Positions 7,019-17,079 of a DNA stretch of 64,000 nucleotides are shown one piece after another. The DNA comes from Marinospirillum insulare DSM 21763 (lineage in GTDB: Bacteria > Pseudomonadota > Gammaproteobacteria > Pseudomonadales > Halomonadaceae): the NCBI RefSeq assembly GCF_000686905.1, contig NZ_JMLW01000001.1, positions 243,423 through 307,422 on the forward strand, in the 5' to 3' direction. The notes beneath the pieces were generated by a model. It worked only from the letters and a program-made list of their open reading frames with translations, made no database searches and was not told where the DNA came from. The position numbers and the translations under genes are program-made. Position 1 is the first letter of the stretch, and the number at the start of each line of letters is the position of its first letter.

Positions 7019-9391
7019 TTAGAAAGTTTGTCCAAGTGAGAATTGGAAGAACTCAGTTCTATCATCGGGTCCATCATTTAAAGGTTCAGCAATACTAAAT
7101 GCCAAGGGGCCAATAGCAGTTAACCAAGTAAGACTAATACCAACTGAATAGCGTAGCTCGTCTAAATCTACTCCCTTAGTGCAGCTAGGGTTGTTGCTAA
7201 AGCATCTGCTGGTGTAAACACTGCCTCCATCAAGAAATAGGCTGGTTTGCATAGAGCGCTGATCTTCAATAAAAGGTAGAGGAAAGATAAGCTCTGCTGA
7301 ACCTTCCATCAAAATATTACCACCCAGTGCATTACTTGTTTTACTTTGAACACCGTTAAATGTTTGAGTACTTCTCTGTCCTAGACTGTTCGAGCGATAA
7401 CCCCTGACTGAGCTAAGACCACCTGAGAAATAGTTTTCATAAAAAGGTAGTTGCTTATATTCACTACCTAGACCGTCACCATAACCTAAATCAGTTCTAA
7501 ATTTAAGCGACCAGTTATCAGCTAGCTTAAAATACTTTTGCCCACGGTAATTAGCTTTATAAAATTGATAATCAGAGCCGGGTGCTGCTAACTCTAAGCT
7601 AAAACTTTGGTAGCTACCATTAGTGGCTAGAATGCCTCGGTTAAGTAGGTTTCTTGTCCAGCGTCCAGTGACCCGATAGTTAAAAAACTCTAGACCGTGT
7701 TCTTCATTAAAGGCGCGAATATCATCTAAAAGAATGATGTTTTGGTATTTTTCTGCTTGCACAGTGGTGTTATCAAAGCCTAAAGATAGGCTTAAACGGC
7801 TGTTTCTGGAAATAGGATAGCCGTAGGTAACATTCGCACCATAGGCATCTGTTGCATAACTAGAAATCCCGTAATCTTCATCAAAGTCTGTTTCACGATA
7901 AAAAAGATTAAACCCACGAGAAACCCCATCAATAGTGTAATAGGGGTTTAAGTAAGAAAAGTTATAGCTGGTACGGAAGTCGCTACGGTTAGCACCAAAG
8001 CTAACAATATTACCTGTACCTAAAAAGTTATTTTGTGATAAGGCAGCACCATAAACCACACCACTAGACTGTGAGTAACCAACACTGGCAGAAATAGATC
8101 CAGAGGGTTGCTCTTCTACAGTGTAGTTAACATCGATTAAGTCTGGGTTAGTCGCGCTGGGTTGGTTTTCAACATTAACGCTACTAAAAAAGCCGAGCCT
8201 ATCTAGTTGCTCTTTAGATTGTTTAATTAAATCTGTATTAGCTGAAGCGCCCTCTAGCTGTAACATTTCGCGTCTTAATACTTCATCTTTAGTGCTAATA
8301 TTGCCCGCAAAATTTATTTTTCTTACATAACTGCGGCGACCGGGATCGACAAGAAAAATAAGCTTCACTTCTTTTTTATCGTCATCAATATCGGGTCGTC
8401 CATTCACTTCAGCAAAGGTGTAGCCTTCAATACCTAGGCGACGTCGAACTCCTTCGCTGGATGCTGTCATGGCACTGCGTGAGAAGGTATCTCCTGATTT
8501 TAAGAAAATATACGGGTTAAGCTGCTCTTCTTCTAAAATAAGCTCACCCGCTAGCTCGACATCGCTTACTTTGTATTGGTCACCCTCAAATACATTGATG
8601 GTGATAAAAATATCTTGGCGATTAGGGCTAATCGATACCTGAGTAGATTCAATATTAAAACGTAAGTAACCGTTATCTAGGTACCAAGACCTTAGACTTT
8701 CTAAATCACCTGCTAGTTTTTCCCGTGAATATTGGTCGGCTGAGTTGAAGAGGGTCCAACCTTTAGTTTCGTTCAGTTCAAAGTGCTTGAGTAGTTCTTG
8801 ATTTGAATAGTTTTGATTACCTACTAGGTTAATGCGGCGAATTGCAGCAACACTTCCTTCGTTAATCTTTATTTTAATGGCAACTCGGTTACGAGGCAGC
8901 TCTTCTACTTCGCTGGTGATTTTTGCACTATAGCGCCCCTGTGCGTGGTACATACGCTCAAGCTCAAGCTTAATTTGATCTAAGGTTGAGCGCTGAAAAA
9001 TTTGCCCTTCTTCTAAACCAGCTTGTGATAAACCCTTGGTTAAATCTTCAGAGCTGACCTTTTTGTTACCCTCAATTTCTAGCTTTTGTAGGGTAGGGCG
9101 TTCTTTAACACGTAAAATAAGTTGTTCTTTCTCTGTGTAAACGGCCACATCATCGAAAAGCCCAGTAGTAAAAAGCTGCTTACTAGCTTGAGTAATTTGC
9201 TCTAGGCTTATGGGTTCATCGGTTTGTAAAGGTAGTTGAGAAAAAACGGTACCTGGTGATACACGCTGCAAACCTTCAATACGAAGATCTTCTATTTGAA
9301 AAACCTCAGCAGCCTGAAGGCTAAAGCAGCTAACAAATGCTAAAGAAAAAACTAGGTATTTAATTAAAAAAAATGGATTACGAAATTTCAC
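7019..9391 (-). CDS. bamA: Outer-membrane protein assembly factor BamA
   Basis: Core of the BAM machine that folds beta-barrel proteins into the outer membrane. The 790-aa product has a GTG start, a signal peptide ending near SLQAAEVFQ, five POTRA domains in the first ~420 residues and a 16-strand barrel. The barrel carries the lid-lock motif GLSSVRGYRSN and ends in phenylalanine (FSLGQTF), the beta-signal. There is no close alternative start. The bases before the GTG (GGATACAAAGCAGC) resemble those before skp's GTG. It lies downstream of rseP. Confidence 0.97.
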   Translation of the reverse strand: MKFRNPFFLIKYLVFSLAFVSCFSLQAAEVFQIEDLRIEGLQRVSPGTVFSQLPLQTDEPISLEQITQASKQLFTTGLFDDVAVYTEKEQLILRVKERPTLQKLEIEGNKKVSSEDLTKGLSQAGLEEGQIFQRSTLDQIKLELERMYHAQGRYSAKITSEVEELPRNRVAIKIKINEGSVAAIRRINLVGNQNYSNQELLKHFELNETKGWTLFNSADQYSREKLAGDLESLRSWYLDNGYLRFNIESTQVSISPNRQDIFITINVFEGDQYKVSDVELAGELILEEEQLNPYIFLKSGDTFSRSAMTASSEGVRRRLGIEGYTFAEVNGRPDIDDDKKEVKLIFLVDPGRRSYVRKINFAGNISTKDEVLRREMLQLEGASANTDLIKQSKEQLDRLGFFSSVNVENQPSATNPDLIDVNYTVEEQPSGSISASVGYSQSSGVVYGAALSQNNFLGTGNIVSFGANRSDFRTSYNFSYLNPYYTIDGVSRGFNLFYRETDFDEDYGISSYATDAYGANVTYGYPISRNSRLSLSLGFDNTTVQAEKYQNIILLDDIRAFNEEHGLEFFNYRVTGRWTRNLLNRGILATNGSYQSFSLELAAPGSDYQFYKANYRGQKYFKLADNWSLKFRTDLGYGDGLGSEYKQLPFYENYFSGGLSSVRGYRSNSLGQRSTQTFNGVQSKTSNALGGNILMEGSAELIFPLPFIEDQRSMQTSLFLDGGSVYTSRCFSNNPSCTKGVDLDELRYSVGISLTWLTAIGPLAFSIAEPLNDGPDDRTEFFQFSLGQTF

Positions 9392-9473
9392 GCTGCTTTG
9401 TATCCGTGTTTGTATGGTGTAAAGACCTGCGTATAAACAAGTGCTCTGCTTAAAACAGCCAAATGTTTAGTGA

Positions 9474-10829
9474 CTAAAGGCGCATTAAATCAAAATAAAA
9501 AGCTAGAAGCATTAGGCTTCCAAGCATCAGTATGCCTACTCGAGTAGCTGCTTCTTGCACCGCCTCTGTCACTGGCTTACGGCGTATGGCTTCAATAGCA
9601 TAGAAAAACAGGTGGCCCCCATCTAATACAGGTATAGGTAGTAAATTAAGAATACCTAGACTAATACTGACGTAAGCTAAAAAGCTAATGAAACTTTCCC
9701 AACCGGAGCGTGCAGAATCGCTGGCAACCCTAGCAATAGTAATGGGGCCTGACAAGTTGCTAGGGCTAATTAATCCAGTCACCATTTTGCCAAGAGAGTT
9801 GAGTGTTAACCAGCTCATTTCTGCAGTTTTTTGTGATGCGCGCACTAAAGAATCTACCGGGCCAAAGCGTTGCTCGCGTAATAGCTCGGCAGGCCATTCA
9901 GGCACATCGACTCCTGCACCAATAAAGCCAACTTGACTACCGTCTTCTAGCACTCGAACACCGGGTGTAATAGCGACTTCTAAGCGCTGTGCGTCTCGTT
10001 GAATGGTTAAATAAATTTGCTGATTAGGGTTGGCTTGTAGTTGTTCTACTAGGCCATTCCAGCTAGTAATCGTTAGGTTATTAACACCTATAACCTTGTC
10101 TCCAGCTTGTAAGCCCGCAGCCTTGGCAGCGCCAGTTGATTGAATGCTGCCTAGCACGGGTGCTAGTTCTGGTCGCCAAGGGCTTATGCCTAAGTTTCCA
10201 AAAGGGTCGGGCTGTTCTTGGCCTGATAAAAAATTGGTTAGCTTAAGGTTGAGTTCCCGCTGGTAGCTATCTTGTTCATTACGAACATTTAATGTGAGGT
10301 TGGTTGTTTCACCCATTCGAGACAGTAAACCTAAGCCAACTTCTTGCCAGCTAGGTGTGTTACTACCATCAACGCTTAGAATTTCATCACCTTGTTTTAA
10401 ACCAGCCAAGGCAGCAGGTGAGTCCGGCTCTACCTTGCCAACTAGGGGGGCTGGTACCTGAGTACCAATTATAAAAATAAGCCAATAAGCAAGTATAGCG
10501 AGTAAAAAGTTAGCGACAGGCCCTGCTGCAACTATCGCAAAGCGTTGCCCTACACTTTTTCGATTAAAAGACTGGTCAGCAAGGGCTTCTGGTACATCGC
10601 CCTCACGCTCATCCAGCATTTTGACATACCCGCCTAGCGGTAGTGCTGCAATCACATACTCAGTGCCTTGCTTGTCGTGCCAGGTAAATAATGGTTTTCC
10701 AAAGCCAACAGAGAAGCGCAAAACTTTTACACCACATAGACGTGCAACCCAGAAATGGCCAAACTCATGAAAGGTTATCAGTATGCCAAGGGTAATAATT
10801 AAAGCTAAAACTGTGTGTAAAAAATCCAT
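9474..10829 (-). CDS. rseP: Site-2 zinc metalloprotease RseP
   Basis: Inner-membrane protease that cleaves anti-sigma factor RseA within the membrane during envelope stress and clears signal-peptide remnants. At 451 aa it shows the zinc-binding HEFGH near residue 22, two tandem PDZ domains in the middle (around PDSPAALAGLKQGDEILSV and TGAAKAAGLQAGDKVIGV) and the third zinc-ligand motif LPIPVLDGGHL near the C-terminal membrane segments. It starts 24 bases after dxr, in the common dxr-rseP-bamA order. Confidence 0.96.
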   Translation of the reverse strand: MDFLHTVLALIITLGILITFHEFGHFWVARLCGVKVLRFSVGFGKPLFTWHDKQGTEYVIAALPLGGYVKMLDEREGDVPEALADQSFNRKSVGQRFAIVAAGPVANFLLAILAYWLIFIIGTQVPAPLVGKVEPDSPAALAGLKQGDEILSVDGSNTPSWQEVGLGLLSRMGETTNLTLNVRNEQDSYQRELNLKLTNFLSGQEQPDPFGNLGISPWRPELAPVLGSIQSTGAAKAAGLQAGDKVIGVNNLTITSWNGLVEQLQANPNQQIYLTIQRDAQRLEVAITPGVRVLEDGSQVGFIGAGVDVPEWPAELLREQRFGPVDSLVRASQKTAEMSWLTLNSLGKMVTGLISPSNLSGPITIARVASDSARSGWESFISFLAYVSISLGILNLLPIPVLDGGHLFFYAIEAIRRKPVTEAVQEAATRVGILMLGSLMLLAFYFDLMRL

Positions 10830-10853
10830 AACTAGCTTTTAGTCCACAAAAGG

Positions 10854-12032
10854 TTAGTGAAAATTCTGAATAATGCTAGCGGCTAACTGATTCGCTCGCT
10901 GATCTTCTGACAGTAGAAATTCTAGATCGTTTGCTGCTTGAATAGTGCTAACTTCTAACACTTGGCTGATAACTTCAGGTATTTGCGTGAAGTTAATTTG
11001 TTGGGCTAGAAAAGCAGCGACGGCAACTTCATTGGCCGCATTAAGTAGGGCAGGTGCAGTGCCACCTGCTTCAAAAGCTTGGCGGGCCAGCTTTAAGCAA
11101 GGAAAGGCATCTTCATCTGGTTTTTCAAAAGTTAAAGCTGTTGAGGTTATTAGGTTGAGTGCTTCAACACCAGCGGGTATGCGCTCTGGCCAAGCTAGTG
11201 CATGAGCTATAGGGGTGCGCATGTCAGGATTGCCAAGTTGAGCTAAAACTGAGCCGTCTAGGTAGCTAACCATTGAGTGGATAATACTTTGTGGGTGAAC
11301 CACGACTTCTATTTGTTGGGGTTGAACACTAAACAACCAGCAGGCTTCAATAAGCTCTAAACCCTTATTCATTAAGCTGGCTGAGTCGACAGAAATTTTT
11401 TGACCCATAGACCAGTTGGGGTGAGCTATGGCTTGAGCGGGAGTAACTGCTTGCAAAGACTCTTTTGACCAGCCACGAAAAGGCCCACCAGAAGCTGTTA
11501 GCAAAAGTTTCTCTATGCCTTGTTCAGCAAAGCTACGTTTTGCAAAATCGGCTGGTAGGCATTGAAAAATAGCATTGTGCTCTGAGTCGATAGGTAGCAA
11601 GACAGCTTGATGAGTTTTTACTGCATCCATAAAAAGAGCACCCGACATAACGAGTGCCTCTTTGTTGGCTAGAAGAATGCGTTTGCCTGCTTTAATGGCT
11701 GCTAACGTAGGAAGAAGACCTGCAGCACCAACTATGGCAGCAACAACAACCTCAACTTCAGGAGTGCTAGCTAAAGCCTGCAAGCCTTCCTTGCCAGCTA
11801 CCACCTCTGTTGAACAGCCGGCTGCAAGCAGTTGTTCTTGAAAGTAAACTGCTTTTTCTTCAGGTACTGCTGCTAGCTGGGGTTGAAACTTTTTGCAGAT
11901 GTCTAGTAGCTCGGCTAGGCGTTGATGCCCCGATACGGCGAAGACCTGATACTGATCTGGGTTACGAGCGATCACATCGAGGGTTGACTGACCTATAGAC
12001 CCTGTTGCGCCTAAAATAGCAACTTGTATCAT
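10854..12032 (-). CDS. dxr: 1-deoxy-D-xylulose 5-phosphate reductoisomerase
   Basis: Converts DXP to MEP with NADPH, the committed step of the non-mevalonate isoprenoid pathway; ispD and ispF of the same pathway are also in this window. The 392-aa protein has the NADPH-binding [10 protein letters not shown] at its start, [13 protein letters not shown], the substrate/metal region DSEHNAIFQ, and [14 protein letters not shown]. Its ATG overlaps the cdsA stop as ATGA, so the two are translationally coupled. Confidence 0.97.
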   Translation of the reverse strand: MIQVAILGATGSIGQSTLDVIARNPDQYQVFAVSGHQRLAELLDICKKFQPQLAAVPEEKAVYFQEQLLAAGCSTEVVAGKEGLQALASTPEVEVVVAAIVGAAGLLPTLAAIKAGKRILLANKEALVMSGALFMDAVKTHQAVLLPIDSEHNAIFQCLPADFAKRSFAEQGIEKLLLTASGGPFRGWSKESLQAVTPAQAIAHPNWSMGQKISVDSASLMNKGLELIEACWLFSVQPQQIEVVVHPQSIIHSMVSYLDGSVLAQLGNPDMRTPIAHALAWPERIPAGVEALNLITSTALTFEKPDEDAFPCLKLARQAFEAGGTAPALLNAANEVAVAAFLAQQINFTQIPEVISQVLEVSTIQAANDLEFLLSEDQRANQLAASIIQNFH

Positions 12033-12835
12033 GTTAGGCCGCCAGCAAAGTTAAGTAGAAGCAAAGTAAATACGGGTACTGCTGAAGTTAAGCTATCAAT
12101 ACGATCCATTACGCCACCATGGCCAGGAAGCAGCTGGCTGGAATCTTTCATACCTGCCTCCCGCTTAACTAAGCTTTCGGTAAGGTCACCTAAGACAGAA
12201 ACTGCGGTTACTAAGAGTGTTATGGCCCAGAGCAGGCCAAACTGACTTAAAGAAAACCCTTGGTAAACACTTGCAGTAACAGTGAGCAAGCTAGTACCTA
12301 CTAAACCACCTAGAACACCTTCCCAAGACTTGCCTGGACTAACGGCTGGTGCCAGTTTGTGTTTGCCAAAAGCACGACCAGCAAAGTAAGCAAATATATC
12401 GGCAACCCAGGCAATCAATAAGACATAAAGCAACCAGAACCAGCCCTGTTCACGCAAAAGAATAAAGCCAGCCCAGGCAGGAATTAGAATAAAAATACCC
12501 ATTACTAAGCGGCGTGGAGGGCAGCGCCAAATAGCTGTAGTGCGTGGGTAGGTTACAACAAAAAATAGAGCGACTAGCCACCAAACAAAGCCTAGCCATA
12601 GTGCTTCCTGTAAACGCTCAGGCTGCTGGTAAACGCCATAAAGCATTAACAATATAAAAATAGGAAAAAGTAGTTGGCCCCTAAGCTTAAAGCCAGAAAG
12701 CCTTGCCCACTCCCAAGCACCAATTCCAATCACTAGACCCGTAAAAATAGCAAAGGGCATAGCGTTAAGGCCAAACAACCCCCCAAGTGCCAGTGGCGCT
12801 AATATAAATGCAGTTAGCAGTCTTTGCTTTAACAT
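12029..12835 (-). CDS. cdsA: Phosphatidate cytidylyltransferase
   Basis: Makes CDP-diacylglycerol, the precursor of all the cell's phospholipids, at the inner membrane. The 268-aa protein has about eight hydrophobic segments and the CDP-alcohol synthase signature near its C-terminus: [12 protein letters not shown] followed by [14 protein letters not shown]. It sits between uppS and dxr and overlaps dxr by 4 bases. Confidence 0.96.
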   Translation of the reverse strand: MLKQRLLTAFILAPLALGGLFGLNAMPFAIFTGLVIGIGAWEWARLSGFKLRGQLLFPIFILLMLYGVYQQPERLQEALWLGFVWWLVALFFVVTYPRTTAIWRCPPRRLVMGIFILIPAWAGFILLREQGWFWLLYVLLIAWVADIFAYFAGRAFGKHKLAPAVSPGKSWEGVLGGLVGTSLLTVTASVYQGFSLSQFGLLWAITLLVTAVSVLGDLTESLVKREAGMKDSSQLLPGHGGVMDRIDSLTSAVPVFTLLLLNFAGGLT

Positions 12836-12856
12836 GGCTAGGGGTATCCGTTTTAA

Positions 12857-13603
12857 TTAACTTTGAGGCGTTACTTCACGTCCACCAAAACGTCTTTGGC
12901 GGTTAATGAAAGTTTTAAGAGTGTCGTAGAAAGCCTGTTGTCGAAAGTCAGGCCAAAAGGTTTCAACAAATACCAGTTCTGTATAAGCCAGTTGCCAGAG
13001 TAGAAAGTTACTTAAGCGCTTTTCACCGCTGGTGCGTATACATAAGTCTGGATCGGGAAGGTCATCAAAAGCTAGGTGTTTTTGCAAAAGGTCTTCGTTT
13101 ATTTCATCGGCTGTTAACTCACCCTTGCTAACTTGTTGGGCTAGTTGACGAGCTGCAGAAGTAATATCTTGTCGCCCACCATAATTGGCTGCAATGACCA
13201 GGGTGGTTTTGGTATTTTGGGCGGTTAGCTCTTCAGCCTTTTGCATTAGCTGTTGAAGCTCTTCAGAAAAAGCAGAGCGATCACCGACAATTTTTAACTT
13301 TACCTGGTACTTGTGTAGGCGTTTGGTTTCACGGCGCAAAGCCCACCTGAAAAGCTCCATTAAGCCGCTCACTTCTTCTGCTGGCCTTCTCCAGTTTTCA
13401 CTAGAAAAGGCAAACAGGGTAACGACCTGAATACCTTGCTGTAATGCAACTTCAAGTACAGCTCTAACTGAATCAACACCTGCTTTATGTCCAGCTAAAC
13501 CAGGTAGTTTGCGTTGTTTTGCCCAGCGGTTATTGCCATCCATAATAATGGCGACATGCTTCGGCAAGACCTCGAGTTGAGGTAGATCGGTCGTTGATGA
13601 CAT
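12857..13603 (-). CDS. uppS: Undecaprenyl diphosphate synthase
   Basis: Cis-prenyltransferase (248 aa) extending farnesyl diphosphate to the C55 carrier lipid for cell-wall and LPS sugars. Conserved regions are AIIMDGNNRWAKQR (catalytic Asp, region I), LFAFSSENWRRP (region III) and DLCIRTSGEKRLSNFLLWQ (region V). It lies 16 bases after frr and 21 bases before cdsA. Two further steps of the carrier-lipid cycle are encoded in the window (BcrC-type phosphatase and a DUF368 transporter). Confidence 0.97.
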   Translation of the reverse strand: MSSTTDLPQLEVLPKHVAIIMDGNNRWAKQRKLPGLAGHKAGVDSVRAVLEVALQQGIQVVTLFAFSSENWRRPAEEVSGLMELFRWALRRETKRLHKYQVKLKIVGDRSAFSEELQQLMQKAEELTAQNTKTTLVIAANYGGRQDITSAARQLAQQVSKGELTADEINEDLLQKHLAFDDLPDPDLCIRTSGEKRLSNFLLWQLAYTELVFVETFWPDFRQQAFYDTLKTFINRQRRFGGREVTPQS

Positions 13604-13619
13604 AGGAGAAGCCTGTTGG

Positions 13620-14177
13620 TTAAATTTGCATCAAGTCTTCTTCTTTGGTGGCTAAGGCCTTGTCAATTTCAACTGTAAACTTATCGGTGATTTTTTGAAT
13701 TTCATCTTGCGCACGACGCTCTTCATCTTCACTAATTTCTTTGTCTTTTAGTAAAGCTTTTAACTGGTTATTAGCATCACGACGAATATTGCGTATAGCT
13801 ACACGCCCATTCTCAGCTTCAGTACGCGCTTGTTTAGTGTATCCTTTGCGCGTTTCTTCAGTTAAAGCAGGCATAGGAACGCGAATATTGGAACCGGCTG
13901 TGTTTGGGTTAAGCCCAAGGTCAGACTTCATTATGGCTTTTTCAACTTCTGGCACCATATTTTTTTCCCAGGGTACAACAACCAAAGTACGGTTATCTTC
14001 AATGTTGATATTGGCAACCTGACTAATAGGTACTTCGCTGCCATAGTAGTCAATACGAATTGAATCTAGAATGCTGGGGTGCGCACGACCAGTACGAATT
14101 TTATTAAAAGCGCCTTTAAGTGCTTCAAGGCTTTTATCCATACGTTCTTGGGTGTCTTTATTAATTTCGTTAATCAC
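13620..14177 (-). CDS. frr: Ribosome recycling factor
   Basis: Works with EF-G to split the post-termination ribosome. The 185-aa length is typical. Landmarks are the start [33 protein letters not shown], the domain II core around VPISQVANI and [15 protein letters not shown], which returns to the helical domain I. It lies 42 bases after pyrH, in the conserved rpsB-tsf-pyrH-frr order. Confidence 0.97.
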   Translation of the reverse strand: MINEINKDTQERMDKSLEALKGAFNKIRTGRAHPSILDSIRIDYYGSEVPISQVANINIEDNRTLVVVPWEKNMVPEVEKAIMKSDLGLNPNTAGSNIRVPMPALTEETRKGYTKQARTEAENGRVAIRNIRRDANNQLKALLKDKEISEDEERRAQDEIQKITDKFTVEIDKALATKEEDLMQI

Positions 14178-14219
14178 AGTATTTACCTCTATACAAAGTA
14201 GCTAAGCAAGAAATAGGGT

Positions 14220-14951
14220 TTAACCTTTTTCGATTAAAGTGCCTTCATGTATGCCCACTGCTAAATTAAGCAAAGCGCCAGACTTGTTCATGTTGAAAAC
14301 CCTCACTGGCATGCATTGGTCTCTAACTAGGCAAATAGCAGTTAAGTCCATTACTTCAAGCTTTTTATCAAGTGCTTCGTCATAACTAAGACGTTCATAT
14401 TTTACTGCATCTGAATGTTTTACTGGGTCTTTATTATAAACACCGTCAACTTTGGTTGCCTTAATAATAACATCGGCGTCTATTTCAATACCGCGTAAAC
14501 AGGCAGCAGAGTCGGTAGTAAAGAAAGGGTTGCCTGTACCAGCAGAAAAGATTACAACATCACCTGAAGTGAGGTAGCGTATGGCGGTACGACGATCATA
14601 ATGCTCTACCACACCGCTCATAGGAATAGCCGACACAACACGAGTACGTATGTTGGTACGCTCTAATGCATCACGCATGGCAAGGGCATTCATAACCGTT
14701 GCTAACATGCCCATGTGGTCGCCAGTCACTCTTTCCATACCTGCAGCACTTAAGGCTGCGCCACGAAAAAGGTTGCCACCACCAATAACAATACCTACCT
14801 GAACACCTATGCCAACGAGCTGACCTATTTCTAAGGCCATACGATCTAGCACTTTAGGATCAATACCAAACTCTTGATCTCCCATAAGGGCTTCGCCGCT
14901 CAGCTTAAGAAGAATACGCTTGTATTTAGCATTACGATCAGGTGTGGCCAT
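14220..14951 (-). CDS. pyrH: UMP kinase
   Basis: Hexameric amino-acid-kinase-fold enzyme phosphorylating UMP to UDP, usually activated by GTP and inhibited by UTP. The 243-aa protein shows the N-terminal [25 protein letters not shown] and [18 protein letters not shown]. The first in-frame ATG (14951) is used; the protein then begins [14 protein letters not shown] strong hairpin terminator separates it from tsf, so part of its transcription may come from its own promoter. Confidence 0.97.
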   Translation of the reverse strand: MATPDRNAKYKRILLKLSGEALMGDQEFGIDPKVLDRMALEIGQLVGIGVQVGIVIGGGNLFRGAALSAAGMERVTGDHMGMLATVMNALAMRDALERTNIRTRVVSAIPMSGVVEHYDRRTAIRYLTSGDVVIFSAGTGNPFFTTDSAACLRGIEIDADVIIKATKVDGVYNKDPVKHSDAVKYERLSYDEALDKKLEVMDLTAICLVRDQCMPVRVFNMNKSGALLNLAVGIHEGTLIEKG

Positions 14952-14994
14952 GGCAAGTCTCCAAATAGGCAGAATAGAGGGTTCTTTAATTGCA

Positions 14995-15028
14995 CAAAAA
15001 CGTGCGGGGAAGACCCAGCACGTTTTTG
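14995..15028 (-). terminator. Terminator/attenuator between tsf and pyrH
   Basis: Read on the minus strand, AAAAACGTGC pairs with GCACGTTTTT (10 bp, extended by partial TGGG/CCCC pairing) and ends in a T run. It lies 49 bases after the tsf stop and should end most rpsB-tsf transcripts before pyrH. Confidence 0.8.
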
Positions 15029-15076
15029 AGGAGCTTCTAAGCTAGTAGTCTAACCCAGAATAGGTTGGTTTGGTTT

Positions 15077-15937
15077 TTAACGACCTGCAACCTGAGCTGC
15101 CACTTCTGCAGCAAAATCTTCTTCTTTCTTTTCGATGCCTTCGCCAACTTCAAAGCGCTCATAGCTTACAACTTCACCACCTGCTGCTTTAACATAAGCA
15201 CCTACAGACTGATCTGGGTTCTTAATGAAAGGCTGTTCAGTTAGGCTGTTTTCAGATAAGAATTTTTTCAGACGGCCACCGATCATTTTTTCAGCAATGT
15301 CAGCAGGCTTATTAGCCATGTCTGGTTGTGCCAAAATAATGTCTTTCTCTTGTTGCAGTTCTGCTTCTGGCATATCAGCAGGCTTGCATACACGAGGGTT
15401 AACTGCGGCAACGTGCATGGCAACGTCTTTAGCTACTTCAGCATCGCCAGCTGAAAGAACGCTAATAACACCAATGCGGCCACCGTGAACGTATTCACCA
15501 ATAACTGCACCTTCAACTAGTGTGGCGCGGCGTACGGTAATGTTTTCACCGATTTTTTGTACGAGCGCTTCACGTGCATTTTCTAAATCGCCTTCGGTTA
15601 GCTTGGCAATGTCAGTTTCACGAGTCGCTAGAAGCTTGTCTGCTACCTGGTCTACAAAGCCTAGGAAGTTGTCATCACGCGCAACAAAGTCGGTTTCAGA
15701 GTTAACTTCTACCATTACACCGTAGCTGCCATCAGCAGAAACGCGTGTAGCGATGGCGCCTTCAGCTGCAATACGACCTGCCTTTTTAGCAGCTTTTAAA
15801 CCAGAGTTTTTGCGTAAGTCATCAATGGCTTGTTCTATGTCACCGTTGCTTTCTTCAAGTGCTTTTTTGCACTCCATCATTGCTAAGCCAGTACGGTCAC
15901 GTAATTCTTTAACTTGTGCGGCAGTAATCTTCGCCAT
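15077..15937 (-). CDS. tsf: Elongation factor Ts
   Basis: Nucleotide-exchange factor for EF-Tu. The 286-aa product starts [17 protein letters not shown] with the conserved [10 protein letters not shown], then GRIAAEG and the [12 protein letters not shown] contact region in the N- and core domains. Its C-terminus is [17 protein letters not shown]. It follows rpsB after ~100 bases that contain a perfect hairpin. Confidence 0.97.
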   Translation of the reverse strand: MAKITAAQVKELRDRTGLAMMECKKALEESNGDIEQAIDDLRKNSGLKAAKKAGRIAAEGAIATRVSADGSYGVMVEVNSETDFVARDDNFLGFVDQVADKLLATRETDIAKLTEGDLENAREALVQKIGENITVRRATLVEGAVIGEYVHGGRIGVISVLSAGDAEVAKDVAMHVAAVNPRVCKPADMPEAELQQEKDIILAQPDMANKPADIAEKMIGGRLKKFLSENSLTEQPFIKNPDQSVGAYVKAAGGEVVSYERFEVGEGIEKKEEDFAAEVAAQVAGR

Positions 15938-15996
15938 GAATAAATCCCCTTGATGAGAAGATGTTTAGAAGGTTTTAAATAACCAATAATAGAGGA

Positions 15997-16023
15997 AGCC
16001 TGCCTAAAATTATTAGGCAGGCT
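15997..16023 (-). terminator. Perfect hairpin in the rpsB-tsf gap (attenuator candidate)
   Basis: An 11-bp perfect stem (AGCCTGCCTAA / TTAGGCAGGCT) with a 5-base loop lies directly after the rpsB stop. On the minus strand it is followed by TTCCTCTATT, a poor T run, so partial termination or RNA processing that sets the S2:EF-Ts ratio is more likely than full termination. Confidence 0.5.
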
Positions 16024-16037
16024 AGGCTGAAAACTAA

Positions 16038-16766
16038 TTATTCAGCGGAGTTTTCTGCAACTTCAATTAGCTCTTCCACAACTTCGCCTTCGCTAGCTTT
16101 GCTGCAAGCAGCTGCTACAGCACGTACGTAAAGCTGTACGGCGCGAATGGCATCATCGTTACCAGGAATAACATAGTCAACACCGTCTGGGTTAGAGTTG
16201 GTATCTACTACACCAATAACTGGAATGCCAAGCTTGTTTGCTTCATTAATGGCCAAACGCTCATGGTCTACATCGATAACAAATAGTGCGTCGGGTAAGC
16301 CACCCATATTTTTAATACCGCCAATGGAGCGCTCTAGCTTTTCCATTTCACGGGTGCTCATTAGAGCTTCTTTCTTAGTTAACTTTTCAAAAGTACCGTC
16401 TTGTTGCTGTGTTTCTAGTTCACGTAAACGACGAATAGACTGACGGATAGTTTTGTAGTTAGTCAGCATACCACCTAACCAGCGGTGGTTAACGTAAGGC
16501 ATGCTCACCTTGTCGGCTTCTTCACGAACTACTTTGCTTGCAGCGCGCTTAGTACCAACAAAAAGAATTTTGTTTTTACCGTTAGCTAGTTTTTCAACAA
16601 AGCTAAGAGCTTCGTTAAGAGCAGGTACGGTTTTTTCTAGGTTAATAATGTGAATTTTGTTACGCGCACCAAAAATGTATTTGCCCATTTTTGGGTTCCA
16701 GTAGCGCGTTTGGTGACCAAAGTGAGCGCCTGCTTGTAGTAGGTCACGCATAGAAACTTGTGCCAT
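16038..16766 (-). CDS. rpsB: 30S ribosomal protein S2
   Basis: Small-subunit ribosomal protein, 242 aa from the chosen start. The protein begins [20 protein letters not shown] and contains [43 protein letters not shown] and [19 protein letters not shown]. Another ATG lies 9 bases upstream (16775), but GGAG would then sit almost against it; with 16766 the GGAG is 7 bases away and the protein matches the family start. It heads the conserved rpsB-tsf unit. Confidence 0.97.
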   Translation of the reverse strand: MAQVSMRDLLQAGAHFGHQTRYWNPKMGKYIFGARNKIHIINLEKTVPALNEALSFVEKLANGKNKILFVGTKRAASKVVREEADKVSMPYVNHRWLGGMLTNYKTIRQSIRRLRELETQQQDGTFEKLTKKEALMSTREMEKLERSIGGIKNMGGLPDALFVIDVDHERLAINEANKLGIPVIGVVDTNSNPDGVDYVIPGNDDAIRAVQLYVRAVAAACSKASEGEVVEELIEVAENSAE

Positions 16767-17079
16767 TATTGTCATACTCCAGTAGTTCGGGTTAAGCCTC
16801 CATACACCCCAAACATCAACCCTAGCTATCTTTGCTTAAGGCACCCAGATGAATGTGTCGGTGTATGTGTGACGTTAAATTGCACTTATAGTAAGTGCGG
16901 TTATTTGCTTAAAATCGACTTAAGATAAAGTCCTAGATAAGAGTAGGCGCTTGTTTGCCAAGAGTCTGCCCTTGTCGTATCCTTTCACAGTTGATTTTAA
17001 GCGCGCAATTTATAGCACAGTCCTGCGCGAACATAAAGCCTAAATTCGTTTTGGGCTAACTTTTTAAGTGAGTTGTTGA
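16767..17079. promoter_or_regulatory. Divergent rpsB / map intergenic region (313 bp)
   Basis: Contains the long rpsB leader on the minus strand and the map promoter region on the plus strand. The rpsB leader of many gammaproteobacteria is an S2-binding autoregulatory RNA; I see GC-rich segments here that could fold but cannot confirm that structure by eye. Apart from the rpsB promoter candidate listed separately I see no gene in it. Confidence 0.45.
17009..17037 (-). promoter_or_regulatory. Candidate rpsB promoter with GC-rich discriminator
   Basis: On the minus strand TTTATG (-35, 17032-17037) and TATAAA (-10, 17009-17014) are separated by 17 bases and followed by TTGCGCGC. A G+C-rich discriminator right after the -10 is typical of stringently controlled ribosomal promoters. 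The -35 is weak. Confidence 0.35.

Noticed and set aside
7003..7077. Extended N-terminus for Skp
   Set aside because: It would precede the signal peptide with ~25 residues inside bamA; GTG 7002 has a good ribosome site.
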